From an uncultured Acidimicrobiales bacterium (GTDB taxonomy: Bacteria > Actinomycetota > Acidimicrobiia > Acidimicrobiales > SZUA-35), in contig CALHBU010000009.1 of the NCBI GenBank assembly GCA_937930655.1, forward strand, positions 1 to 33,525: a stretch of DNA of 33,525 nucleotides, read 5' to 3'. A model generated the notes under the pieces. The model was given only the letters and a program-made list of their open reading frames with translations. It searched no databases and was not told where the DNA came from. Shown in pieces: positions 1-7,948 of this stretch; the first letter of the stretch is position 1, and every line of letters starts with the position of its first letter. The position numbers and the translations under genes were made by a program.

Positions 1-492
1 GTGGTCCCAACCTTCGGGAGCCCAGCCGATTCGATACTGGCGAACGATGTCGCCGTCGTAGCCCCGTTGCCGTAGATAGCTCCTGGCTCCGGCGGCATCG
101 GAACCGGTCATGAGCCGTTGGTGATAAAAATCGACCGACCGTTCGATGGCATCGTGCAGCTTGGCCCGCCGCTTCCGGTCCTCGCCCTCGTTCTTGTCGG
201 TGTAACTGATCTGCACGCCGAACTTGTTGGCCAGCCATTCGACGGCCCCAACGAAGTCGAGCTGTTCCTTCTCTCGAACGAAGGTGATGGCGTCGCCGCT
301 CACCTGACAGCCGAAGCAGTAGTAGAGGCCTTCCTCGGAATTCACCGAGAACGACGGTGACTTCTCGCCGTGGAAAGGGCACAGGCCGCTGAAACGCCGA
401 CCAACCCGTTTGAGTTGGGTGTATTGGGAGATGACCTGGACGATGTCAGCGGCGTCCCGGACTCGCCCAATGTCTTCGTCCACGATCCCCAC
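1..492 (-). CDS. dnaG: DNA primase DnaG, N-terminal part (runs off left edge)
   Basis: Primase that makes RNA primers for the replication fork. The visible 164 codons encode the CHC2-type zinc-binding domain: CPFHGEKSPSF followed by YYCFGC gives the Cys-His-Cys-Cys ligand set at about residues 37-65. The start of the next (TOPRIM-preceding) region follows. The TOPRIM catalytic core and helicase-binding domain lie outside the window. The GTG at 492 gives the N-terminus VGIVDEDIGRVRDAAD, which I recall as typical for acidimicrobial DnaG; a GTG at 483 is the alternative. It is the last gene of an apparent glyS - PPDK-like - dnaG run, 48 bp after the PPDK-like stop. Identity is secure; only the C-terminal truncation by the window edge limits the call. 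Confidence 0.95.
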   Translation of the reverse strand, partial: MGIVDEDIGRVRDAADIVQVISQYTQLKRVGRRFSGLCPFHGEKSPSFSVNSEEGLYYCFGCQVSGDAITFVREKEQLDFVGAVEWLANKFGVQISYTDKNEGEDRKRRAKLHDAIERSVDFYHQRLMTGSDAAGARSYLRQRGYDGDIVRQYRIGWAPEGWDH

Positions 493-540
493 CCGTGGGA
501 GCCTACCGGTCGCCTGAAGTGGCAGACGCTCGCTTCTGGG

Positions 541-2160
541 TCAGGACTGGCGAAGAACGGCCTGGGCAGCTGCCAAGCGGGCTACCGGTACCCGGAAAGG
601 CGAACACGACACGTAGTCGAGGCCCACCGAAGCGAAGAAGTCGATGGACGCCGGATCGCCACCGTGCTCTCCGCACACGCCAAGTTTGAGATCGGGACGA
701 CGGGCTCGACCGTTCTCGACTGCGGAACGAACAAGAGCACCGACGCCACTGGTATCGAGCGACTCGAACGGGTTGGCGACGAGCAGGTCGAGACGGAGAT
801 ACTCCGGCACGATTTTCGACTCGACATCGTCTCGGCTGAAACCGAAGGTCATCTGGGTGAGATCGTTGGTACCGAAACTGAAGAAGTCACTTGCGTCGGC
901 TATCTCGCCCGCCAGGAGGGCGGCCCGGGGGGTTTCGACCATCGTCCCGACCAACACGTCGAGAGGGTCGGCGACGAGCCGATTGGCCGCAGTGATCTCA
1001 TCGTCGATCCATTTCCGGACCAGATCGAGTTCTGAGCGATCCACGATGAGGGGAACCATCACCTCAACGATTGGTTGGCCGCCGGCCCGGCGTCGTTCGA
1101 CGGCAGCCCAGAGAATGGCTTCGACCTGCATCTGATAGAGGCCCTGGCGCAAGATCCCCAGCCGGACCCCCCTGGTACCCAGCATGGGGTTGGTTTCCTG
1201 CCACTTCCGTCCAGCATCAAGGAGTACGTGGTCGTCGGAAGCGAGGTCGCCAGTCGCCGCCGAGACGGCCAAGCCTTCAGTGTCAGGAAGAAACTCGTGC
1301 AACGGCGGGTCGAGGAGCCTGACCGTGACCGGGAGCCCGTCCATTGCTTCGAACAACGCAAGAAAGTCCTGGCGCTGCACGGCGGCCAACGCATCGAGAG
1401 CCTTGGCTTCATCATCGGGTGAGTCGGCCACGATGAACTGCCGAATCAAGGGCAGGCGTTCTCCCAAGAACTGATGCTCCGTGCGACACAAACCAATGCC
1501 CTCTGCGCCGAATGAGCGGGCCCGAAGGGCATCGTCGGCGTTGTCGGCGTTGGCCCGGACCGCCAGTGTTCCTGCCCTGACGTCGTCGGCCCAGCCAAGC
1601 AGAATGCCGAGCTCGTCGGGCACATCGTCCTCGGGGGCACCGTCGCCCCGATCCACCGCGCCGAGAAAGACCTCGCCGCTCGCCCCGTCGATGCTGATGA
1701 CGTCGCCGACTCGGACGATGTGGTCGCCAATGGTGAACTGGTCTGCACCGAGTGAGATGGCCTCGACTCCGCAGACTGCAGGTTTTCCCCAACCTCGTGC
1801 CACCACCGCGGCATGGCTGGCCAAACCGCCGCGTGTTGTCAGGATTCCTTCAGCAATTGCCATTCCGTGGACATCAGCGGGCGATGTCTCGTCTTTGACC
1901 AGAATGACATCGGCACCTGCATCGAACGCCTCGACAGCATCATCAGCGGAGAAACAGACCTGCCCAACGGCGGCGCCGGGCGATGCCCCCAGCCCGATCG
2001 CAACGGAATCACTTTGGCCCGAGAACTGGGCGTGTAGCAGCGCCTCGATGTCCTCGGCGTCAATGGCCAGCAGGGCGTCATGGCGACGCCCGAGATCGTC
2101 GCCTGCTTCCAGGACGAGGTGCTGCACTTTGAGGGCAGCAGTTTCCCTTTGATCGGCCAC
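541..2160 (-). CDS. PPDK-like protein without the ATP-grasp domain (PEP-utilising)
   Basis: 539 aa from a GTG start. Residues about 55-150 are the swivelling phosphohistidine domain of PEP-utilising enzymes (GGLASHAAVVARGWGKP; His116 would carry the phosphate). Residues about 180-539 are the PEP/pyruvate-binding TIM barrel, ending with the PPDK signature GVCGEHGGDP; Cys496 matches the catalytic cysteine of pyruvate phosphate dikinase. Complete PPDK is about 870-900 aa; here the N-terminal ATP-grasp nucleotide-binding domain is absent, replaced by about 50 residues, and glyS lies directly upstream, so it is not a frameshift remnant. The residue two before the catalytic His, usually Thr and the target of PPDK regulatory kinases, is Ala114. 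Similar short PPDK-like proteins are annotated in other actinobacteria. It could phosphorylate pyruvate only with a separate ATP domain, or act as a PEP-binding sensor. It lies 22 bp after glyS, probably co-transcribed. Confidence 0.85.
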   Translation of the reverse strand: MADQRETAALKVQHLVLEAGDDLGRRHDALLAIDAEDIEALLHAQFSGQSDSVAIGLGASPGAAVGQVCFSADDAVEAFDAGADVILVKDETSPADVHGMAIAEGILTTRGGLASHAAVVARGWGKPAVCGVEAISLGADQFTIGDHIVRVGDVISIDGASGEVFLGAVDRGDGAPEDDVPDELGILLGWADDVRAGTLAVRANADNADDALRARSFGAEGIGLCRTEHQFLGERLPLIRQFIVADSPDDEAKALDALAAVQRQDFLALFEAMDGLPVTVRLLDPPLHEFLPDTEGLAVSAATGDLASDDHVLLDAGRKWQETNPMLGTRGVRLGILRQGLYQMQVEAILWAAVERRRAGGQPIVEVMVPLIVDRSELDLVRKWIDDEITAANRLVADPLDVLVGTMVETPRAALLAGEIADASDFFSFGTNDLTQMTFGFSRDDVESKIVPEYLRLDLLVANPFESLDTSGVGALVRSAVENGRARRPDLKLGVCGEHGGDPASIDFFASVGLDYVSCSPFRVPVARLAAAQAVLRQS

Positions 2161-2182
2161 AGGCCGAGAGGTTAGTACCCGT

Positions 2183-3520
2183 TCAGCTCAGGCGTTCGGC
2201 GAGCCAGCCCTGCAGCTGACCGAGGGGAAGACGGACCTGTTCCATCGAATCCCGCTCACGAACGGTGACGGCGTGGTCCTCGAGCGAGTCGAAGTCGTAG
2301 GTGACGCAATACGGCGTTCCGATCTCGTCCTGACGTCGGTAGCGGCGTCCGATGGCCTGGGTCTCGTCGTAGTCGGTCATGAACGAGCCAGCCAGCTCAC
2401 TAAAGAGCTCCTTGGCTGGGCCCGCCAGCTCCGGCTTCTTGCTCAGTGGCAACACCGCCACCTTGTACGGGGCGATGCGGTGGTGCAAACGGAGAACAAC
2501 GCGGGTGTCGTCGTTGACCTGTTCTTCGTCGTAGGCGGCCATCAGGAATGCCATCATGGTGCGGGTGGCACCAGCTGCCGGCTCGATCACATGAGGGACG
2601 TAGCGTTCGTTGGCCGCCTGGTCGAAGTACTCGAGCTTCTCCCCCGAGTGGGTTGCATGTTGGGTGAGGTCGAAGTCGCCGCGGTTGGCGATGCCCTCGA
2701 GCTCGTCCCAACCCCAGGGGAAGAGAAACTCAACGTCGCTGGTATCTGACGAATAGTGGCTGAGCTCGTCGTCTTCGTGGGCCCGGAGTCGAAGTTTGTC
2801 CTCTGGTATGCCGTGATCGAGGTACCAGTTGCGACGGGTCTCGCACCAGTACTCGTACCACTGCTGGGCCTCAGCCGGCGGTACGAAGTACTCCATTTCC
2901 ATCTGCTCGAACTCTCGGGTCCGAAACACGAAGTTGCCGGGCGTAATCTCGTTCCGGAAGCTCTTGCCGATCTGGGCGATGCCGAACGGCGGCTTCTTCC
3001 GCCCGGTGTAGAGCACATTGGCGAAGTTGAGAAACATGCCCTGTGCCGTCTCCGGCCGCAGGAAGACCTCGTGGCCTGCACCCTCGACCGGGCCGGCGTG
3101 GGTCTTGAACATCAGGTTGAACTGACGAGGATCGGTGAGTTGGCCTGAGGTCCCGCACTCGGGACAGGTCGTCGGGTCTTCGAGCTTGTCGAGGCGATGC
3201 CGGGTGCCACAACTGCGACAATCGACCAGGGGATCGGTGAAGTTGGCCAGGTGGCCCGATGCCTCCCAAACAGCAGGCGGCGACAGGATGGCGGCATCGA
3301 GCCCAACCACGTCGTGGCGCATCTGTACCATCGAACGCCACCAGGCGTCCTTGACGTTGCGAAGCATGAGAACCCCAACGGGTCCGTAGTCGTAGGTCGA
3401 CCGGAATCCGCCGTAGATCTCGGCCGACGGAAAGACGATGCCGCGTCGTTTGGAGAGGTTGACGATTTTGTCGAAGAGATCGCTGTCGGTCTCATTCGGC
3501 CCTGCGTTCGAGGCTGCCAT
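2183..3520 (-). CDS. glyS: Glycyl-tRNA synthetase, single-chain (alpha2) type
   Basis: Cytoplasmic class II aminoacyl-tRNA synthetase that charges tRNA-Gly with glycine using ATP. The 445-aa length fits the dimeric bacterial/eukaryal type rather than the alpha2beta2 type. Visible features are the N-terminal RRGIVFPSAEIYGG and YDYGPVG segments, a zinc knuckle Cys101-x2-Cys104...Cys119-x2-Cys122, the motif 2 region FRNEITPGNFVFRTREFEQ near residue 188, and the C-terminal anticodon-binding domain (IAPYKVAVLPLSKK onward). The ATG at 3520 has no competing upstream start because the divergent RDD gene begins 79 bp away. First gene of the glyS - PPDK-like - dnaG run. No T-box or other leader structure is evident in the short 5' region. 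Confidence 0.96.
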   Translation of the reverse strand: MAASNAGPNETDSDLFDKIVNLSKRRGIVFPSAEIYGGFRSTYDYGPVGVLMLRNVKDAWWRSMVQMRHDVVGLDAAILSPPAVWEASGHLANFTDPLVDCRSCGTRHRLDKLEDPTTCPECGTSGQLTDPRQFNLMFKTHAGPVEGAGHEVFLRPETAQGMFLNFANVLYTGRKKPPFGIAQIGKSFRNEITPGNFVFRTREFEQMEMEYFVPPAEAQQWYEYWCETRRNWYLDHGIPEDKLRLRAHEDDELSHYSSDTSDVEFLFPWGWDELEGIANRGDFDLTQHATHSGEKLEYFDQAANERYVPHVIEPAAGATRTMMAFLMAAYDEEQVNDDTRVVLRLHHRIAPYKVAVLPLSKKPELAGPAKELFSELAGSFMTDYDETQAIGRRYRRQDEIGTPYCVTYDFDSLEDHAVTVRERDSMEQVRLPLGQLQGWLAERLS

Positions 3521-3599
3521 AGGCGTTGAAGGCTAACGGCCGAATAGCGGGCACTGGGCAATCCGCCGACCAGCCGCCGCTGTAGGCAACAATTGGCTC

Positions 3600-5129
3600 A
3601 TGATCGACCCTGATCTCACTGCGGTCCTCCCCCGTCGCGGCATGGCCTTCGCCATTGACTTCGGCCTGATCAGCCTCCTCACCGCTCTCGTCGCCCGAAG
3701 CCAGTTCGAGGGCTTTCCCGTGGACCCCCAGGCCTGGACCCCCGAGGAGTTCGATCGCCTGGTGACGCTGAAGGACGACCGGTTCCACAGGATGCAGGAG
3801 ATCGGCGACACCCAGCACGTCATCAGCGGCGCCGGCCTGCTGATTACCCTCGCCGTTGGACTGGTGTTTTTCACCATCTTGTTTGTCCTCCTGCCAGCGA
3901 TCACCGGTTGGAGCCCAGGAAAGAAGCTTCTCGGCATTCGTGTTGCTGGCATCGACGGCTCGACACCGAGCCTCGGTCAGCTCATCACTCGATCGGTGGC
4001 CTTGGTGGTGGACCTGCTGCCGTTTGTCATTCCCGGCCTCTTGGGCCTGATCCAGGCAGTCCCGTCAAAACACCATCAACGGTTTGGCGATCGTGTGGCC
4101 GGAACCGTCGTGGCCGACGCCGCACAGCTTACGGCTCGGGCAGCCATCAACCTTGATGTGGACGAGCGGCTTCGCACCGGCGAGCAGTCGGCACCCTCGA
4201 CTGGGAAGCCTGCGCCCGAGGACTCCACGACTCAGGACTCCACGACTCAGGACTCGGCTGCGGCCGAACCAGCCTTGCCAATAGCACCCGGCAGCTCCAC
4301 CCCCGGCCAAGCCCCTCCGCCACCAGACCACAAGAAAATCGACGCCTCCGAATTTCTCGATCCGCAGCCTGTCGATCCCGAATCCCTTAAGCGGAACCCG
4401 GCTCTCGCGGGGCCGCCCTCGGCCGACGACCTGGTTGAAGCCACCAACAATCCGGCCCCGTCGGTGGAACCGATGCTGTTCGACGAGCCACTGGCCGGGG
4501 AGTCGTTGGCCCTTGAAGATGTCGGACTCAACCAACCAAAGGCTGCCAAAGCTCCCATAGAACCCCCCGCTTCACTGGCCGGGCCACCGAGCGCCAGCAG
4601 CGAGGTGCCGTCGGGCAATCCCGATGATCGAAACATCGACTTTGCCCTCGACCCTGAACCGACCAACCCGCCGACACCGGTAACCCCTGCGATAAAAGAG
4701 TCGGAACTTTCCCGGGACGAAGACCAACTCCCGGACAGGGACTCCATGTTCTCGGCATCGTCCAAGCCGAACCCCGAAGTCCAGACATCCAAAGTTGCCC
4801 ATCCCCCGCCCGCCCACCGCAGGGAACAGCCACGGCCCGACGATGCCACCAAGCCTGCCGCTGCCGCTCAGTGGGATCGCCCGAAAGCCGAGCCAGCTCC
4901 GGTCTGGCGGCCCGAAGGTGACGGTGTCGAACCGGCGTCCACGAAACCAGCGGGTCAACCCGCGCACCGCGATACTCAACCAGCACAATCCACCGCAGCT
5001 GCGTCCAGCAGCGAACCCGTCGACCCGGTGTGGAGCGACGACTGGCAAGCCTGGCTTTATTGGGATGCCAAGCGAAAGCGATGGCTACGTCACGATGTCG
5101 ACAACAACAAGTGGATCTCCATCAGCTGA
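3600..5129 (+). CDS. RDD-family membrane protein with long disordered tail and Trp-rich C-terminus
   Basis: 509 aa. Residues 1-175 form an RDD domain: Arg12-Arg13 with Asp20 in the first helix, membrane segments near 16-34, 76-102 and 131-152, GWSPGKKLLGIRV at 103-115 and RFGDRVAGTVV at 161-171. RDD proteins are polytopic membrane proteins of mostly unknown function, some linked to ion transport. Residues about 180-470 are Pro/Ala/Ser/Glu-rich and probably disordered, with a tandem DSTTQ repeat. The last 36 residues contain six tryptophans (478, 482, 485, 488, 495, 505) mixed with Lys/Arg, resembling the short WW-like or DUF2510-like caps of actinobacterial membrane proteins. Divergent from glyS; no clear Shine-Dalgarno precedes the ATG, so it may be leaderless. 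RDD identity is firm, function unknown. Confidence 0.85.
   Translation: MIDPDLTAVLPRRGMAFAIDFGLISLLTALVARSQFEGFPVDPQAWTPEEFDRLVTLKDDRFHRMQEIGDTQHVISGAGLLITLAVGLVFFTILFVLLPAITGWSPGKKLLGIRVAGIDGSTPSLGQLITRSVALVVDLLPFVIPGLLGLIQAVPSKHHQRFGDRVAGTVVADAAQLTARAAINLDVDERLRTGEQSAPSTGKPAPEDSTTQDSTTQDSAAAEPALPIAPGSSTPGQAPPPPDHKKIDASEFLDPQPVDPESLKRNPALAGPPSADDLVEATNNPAPSVEPMLFDEPLAGESLALEDVGLNQPKAAKAPIEPPASLAGPPSASSEVPSGNPDDRNIDFALDPEPTNPPTPVTPAIKESELSRDEDQLPDRDSMFSASSKPNPEVQTSKVAHPPPAHRREQPRPDDATKPAAAAQWDRPKAEPAPVWRPEGDGVEPASTKPAGQPAHRDTQPAQSTAAASSSEPVDPVWSDDWQAWLYWDAKRKRWLRHDVDNNKWISIS
4221..4250 (+). repeat. 15-bp tandem repeat inside RDD gene
   Basis: Two exact copies of GACTCCACGACTCAG lie head to tail, followed by a partial third (GACTC). 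In frame they encode DSTTQ-DSTTQ-DS in the disordered linker. This looks like slippage-prone low-complexity coding sequence. Confidence 0.9.
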
Positions 5130-5185
5130 CCCAAGATCTGCTTGCTCACCGGTTGAGGGCCGAAACGGCATAACTGCGGCACGCC

Positions 5186-5911
5186 TCAGCTCTGGAGATG
5201 TTCGGCGAACACCGTCGACGATTTGAGTCGACGCTCGAGATGCTGCTCGATCATGCGGGAGGCCAGCCTCTCCATTTCGACGGCAATGGCGTCGGGGGTC
5301 GTGTCCAGTACTCGGCGCACCTGATTGCCAAAAACCAGTCTGAACGCTTCTCGGGTGGCCTCGGAAATCGGCTCACCACGTCGATCTGCCCGGCACAGCA
5401 CCCCACCCTCCGACAGATCGATAGACACGAGATCGTCTTCGGTTCCGCAGCGGACGCATGCATCGAGCAGCGGCTGCACTCCTTCCAAGACCAGAACTTT
5501 CGCCACAAAGGCCGGGACAACCAGCGGGTTACCCTCCCGGTCCAGTTCCGAGAGGGCGCCGGTGAGCACGTTGAAAAGCGCAGGATTGGCCTCGCCCTCA
5601 ATGGCCACCTGGTCGATGATCTCCAGAAGCACTGACGCTCGGCCAAACCGGTCAAGGTCGCTGCGGAGGTTGGAATAGACCGTTGCCGTTTCGGCCTGGG
5701 TCACGATGTCCAGGTTGCGTCCTTCGTACAGCTGAAGGTGCACCGTCGAGGCGGGTTCCAGCCGGGCGCCGAACTTGCTCTTTGTGCGCCGGACTCCCTT
5801 GGCTACAGCCCGAACCTTTCCTCGATTTCGGGTGTAGAGGACAACGATCCGATCGGCCTCCCCCAGTTTGTAGGTCCGCAAGACAACCGCGTCATCGCGG
5901 TAGAGACTCAC
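5186..5911 (-). CDS. recO: DNA repair protein RecO
   Basis: 241 aa, normal length. RecO binds ssDNA and SSB and, with RecR, loads RecA at gaps and in RecF-pathway recombination. The N-terminal OB fold carries VVLRTYKLGEADRIVVLYTR and GKVRAVAKGVRRTKSKFG (residues 9-48), the classic RecO signature, followed by the helical domain. A zinc-finger region holds Cys152-x2-Cys155 and Cys173, but the fourth expected cysteine (176) is Asp, so the site is incomplete. GTG start at 5911, six bases after the uppS stop, so translation is probably coupled to uppS. It converges with the RDD gene; the 56-bp gap holds only a 4-bp GCCG/CGGC hairpin at 5159-5169, too weak to call a terminator. Confidence 0.93.
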   Translation of the reverse strand: MSLYRDDAVVLRTYKLGEADRIVVLYTRNRGKVRAVAKGVRRTKSKFGARLEPASTVHLQLYEGRNLDIVTQAETATVYSNLRSDLDRFGRASVLLEIIDQVAIEGEANPALFNVLTGALSELDREGNPLVVPAFVAKVLVLEGVQPLLDACVRCGTEDDLVSIDLSEGGVLCRADRRGEPISEATREAFRLVFGNQVRRVLDTTPDAIAVEMERLASRMIEQHLERRLKSSTVFAEHLQS

Positions 5912-5917
5912 GGTGAG

Positions 5918-6631
5918 TTACTCACTGAGTCCGCCGAAACGCCGATCACGACGTTGATATTCGGCAACGGCGTCAGCCAGATGCTGTCGTCGGAAGTCGG
6001 GCCAAAAGGTGTCGAGGAAGACCAGTTCGGCATAGGCCGCCTGCCAGATAAGAAAGTTGGAGATCCGGTACTCGCCCGACGTTCGAACCCAGAGGTCGAC
6101 TTCAGGCATCTCCGGGTCGTACAGCCGTGCCTCGATGTTCTCTTCGGTCAGAGCGAGACCTTCGTCGGAAAGCTGCTGCACGGCGTCGACGAGTTCGGCT
6201 CGACCTCCGTAGTTGAAGGCAATGGTGAGCGTGAGCTTGGTGTTGTCCTTGGTCAGCTCGATGGTTTCATCCATTCGCCGCAACAAGCGCTTTGGTACCC
6301 GCCAGTCGCGCCGACCAACGAACCGCACTCGCACACCCAGTTCGTGTAGTTCGTCGCGACGACGAACCAGCAGTGACTCGTTGAATCCCATGAGGAACCG
6401 AACCTCATCGGTCGGGCGTCGCCAGTTCTCTGTTGAGAAGGCGTAGACCGTCAGCCAACCAACGCCCAGCCCCAGTGCTCCATGCACGGCGTCGAGAAGA
6501 GCCTCCTCGCCGGCAGCATGCCCGTCAGTGCGCTTCAGTCCACGTTCGGTTGCCCATCGGCCGTTGCCGTCCATGACGCAGGCAACATGCTCGGGAACTC
6601 GCTCGAGATCGATGCCGTCGAGATTCATCAC
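5918..6631 (-). CDS. uppS: Isoprenyl (undecaprenyl/decaprenyl) diphosphate synthase, cis type
   Basis: 237 aa cis-prenyltransferase that extends FPP/GGPP with isopentenyl diphosphate to make the polyprenyl carrier for cell-wall synthesis. Visible motifs: HVACVMDGNGRWA with catalytic Asp21, the TVYAFSTENWRRP segment at 61-73, IAFNYGGRAEL, and the C-terminal RTSGEYRISNFLIWQ (from Arg183) that binds IPP diphosphate. Chain length of the product cannot be read from the sequence. The first two codons are GTG (6631) and ATG (6628); no good ribosome site favours either. It lies 64 bp downstream of the Thr/Pro-rich membrane protein gene and six bases before recO, a uppS-recO pair conserved in Actinobacteria. 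Confidence 0.96.
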   Translation of the reverse strand: MMNLDGIDLERVPEHVACVMDGNGRWATERGLKRTDGHAAGEEALLDAVHGALGLGVGWLTVYAFSTENWRRPTDEVRFLMGFNESLLVRRRDELHELGVRVRFVGRRDWRVPKRLLRRMDETIELTKDNTKLTLTIAFNYGGRAELVDAVQQLSDEGLALTEENIEARLYDPEMPEVDLWVRTSGEYRISNFLIWQAAYAELVFLDTFWPDFRRQHLADAVAEYQRRDRRFGGLSE

Positions 6632-6695
6632 CCGGGAACGCTACCCGAGGGGCCACGGCGACCGGCGCCATGGCTTCAGCTACGTCGAGCGGTGG

Positions 6696-7841
6696 CTACT
6701 CGTCGGCGGCCGGAGCGGCCGAGGTCGCTGGCGCCGCGGTGGGAGCCGGTGTGGTCGCAGGAGCGGCGGTTGTGGCCGTCCATGTGGGCGGAGCGAAGGT
6801 GACTTCGGGTTCCGGCGCAGTTGTGGGAGCCGGTGTCGTGGGGGCCGCGGTAGCCGGAGCAGCTGTGGTGGCCGGACGCCGAGTGGTGGCAGGTCGGCGG
6901 GTGGTGGCAGGTCGGGTGGGGGCCGGAGCTGCGGTTGTCGGCACTGCAGTCGTTACCGATTCCTCGGTAGTCGACTGAGTTGCCGACGTTGTGCTGGCCC
7001 GAGCAGTGGTGCTCGGGGTGGCGGTCGTAGGTACAGGCGTTGTGGCGGTCGCCGAGGTCGGGGGCGAAACAGCAGTCGAAGGCACGATGTCGGTTGTCGG
7101 CTCATCGTCGCCATCAGTCGAAACAAGAAACGCTACGAACAAAGCGAACAACAGAGCCAGTAGCCCGACAAGGGCAAGACGACGGCGGCGGTTGTCAGGC
7201 TCCTCGTCGACTGGAACAAAGGGAACCGAGCGGGCGATGTTGGTGTCATCGGAGACTCTGGCCGTGGCAATAGCGCCACCGAAGAGTGCGGGGCGATCGG
7301 GATCGGGCTCAGGCTCGTCGTCGGCTACGGCCGGAAACAGCGCACCGCTGTTCTCGAGATCATCCTCAGGGGTCTGTGGGGCAGCCGGCCTCTTGGTGCT
7401 CGGACGAGGGGGGAAGACCCTGTCGGCACGATCCGCCGATGGTGCCTCGGCTTTTGCCCCTCCGGCTTTCGCCGACCGAGCCCTCCCGTTGGTGGCCGGT
7501 GTGGCGCATGTCTGCCCGTTGTTGGTCGATGGAACGAACAGGGGAACCTGATCGGCCTCGATGATGGTGATCTCGTCACGAACGTCAATGACCGGACCGA
7601 ACAGCGACTCGCCGTTCTGAAGTTCGACAGTTTTTTCCGAACCGGCCTTTTCTGAACCGGCCTTGTTTGAACGAGCAGCACGGAAGAGAGCCACGTTGTC
7701 GGTGGCCACTGCCTCATCGGGCAGGTCGGTGGCAGCTGGCTGATGAGGGGCCGATGTCGGTCCCAGCAGAAGGCGGGCAAGCGCTTCTGCTTCATCTTCG
7801 CCAAGTTGCTGATGCTCAGTCTTTGCGGAATCGTCGATCAC
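6696..7841 (-). CDS. Single-pass membrane protein with Thr/Pro/Ala-rich outer domain and repeated xLF motifs
   Basis: 381 aa from a GTG start; I do not recognise a family. Residues 1-217 are acidic, Pro/Ala-rich and probably disordered; 218-221 are four Arg; 222-240 is one hydrophobic membrane segment; 245-381 are almost only Thr, Pro, Ala and Ser, with a three-fold RPATTR repeat, like a mucin-type or glycosylated stalk. By the positive-inside rule the N-terminal part is cytoplasmic. That part repeats a short Leu-Phe motif: ALF at 51-53, SLFG at 79-82, QVPLFV at 98-103, ALFP at 167-170, ALFG at 185-188, and a weaker VPFV at 206-209. The outer part might anchor in the envelope or be O-mannosylated. 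Divergent from dinG with about 107 bp between starts; upstream of uppS-recO in the same direction. Coding is supported by the regular amino-acid bias and lack of interruptions. Confidence 0.75.
   Translation of the reverse strand: MIDDSAKTEHQQLGEDEAEALARLLLGPTSAPHQPAATDLPDEAVATDNVALFRAARSNKAGSEKAGSEKTVELQNGESLFGPVIDVRDEITIIEADQVPLFVPSTNNGQTCATPATNGRARSAKAGGAKAEAPSADRADRVFPPRPSTKRPAAPQTPEDDLENSGALFPAVADDEPEPDPDRPALFGGAIATARVSDDTNIARSVPFVPVDEEPDNRRRRLALVGLLALLFALFVAFLVSTDGDDEPTTDIVPSTAVSPPTSATATTPVPTTATPSTTARASTTSATQSTTEESVTTAVPTTAAPAPTRPATTRRPATTRRPATTAAPATAAPTTPAPTTAPEPEVTFAPPTWTATTAAPATTPAPTAAPATSAAPAADE
6865..6918 (-). repeat. 18-bp tandem repeat, three units, in Thr/Pro-rich gene
   Basis: Units at 6865-6882 (imperfect), 6883-6900 and 6901-6918 share GTGGTGGCAGGTCGG on the plus strand. 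On the coding strand each unit encodes six residues of the RPATTR type in the extracellular stalk. Confidence 0.85.
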
Positions 7842-7948
7842 GTTGTGAATTACCTGGTGTTTTCGGCGGGAAGGGTCGCGTAGTCAGCCCACGTGAGACT
7901 GTTCCCCACACCACCGCGCTCGTCAGGGTAGTGCCTAGGATCCGGATC

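Noticed and set aside
5159-5169. Terminator between the RDD gene and recO
   Set aside because: The GCCG-AAA-CGGC stem is only 4 bp and lacks a T tract.
7667-7948. N-terminal extension of dinG
   Set aside because: It would overlap the divergent membrane-protein gene, and the conserved helicase start with AGGA ahead is at 7949.
7842-7948. LexA/SOS box upstream of dinG
   Set aside because: No TCGAAC-N-GTTCGA-like palindrome is present in the gap.
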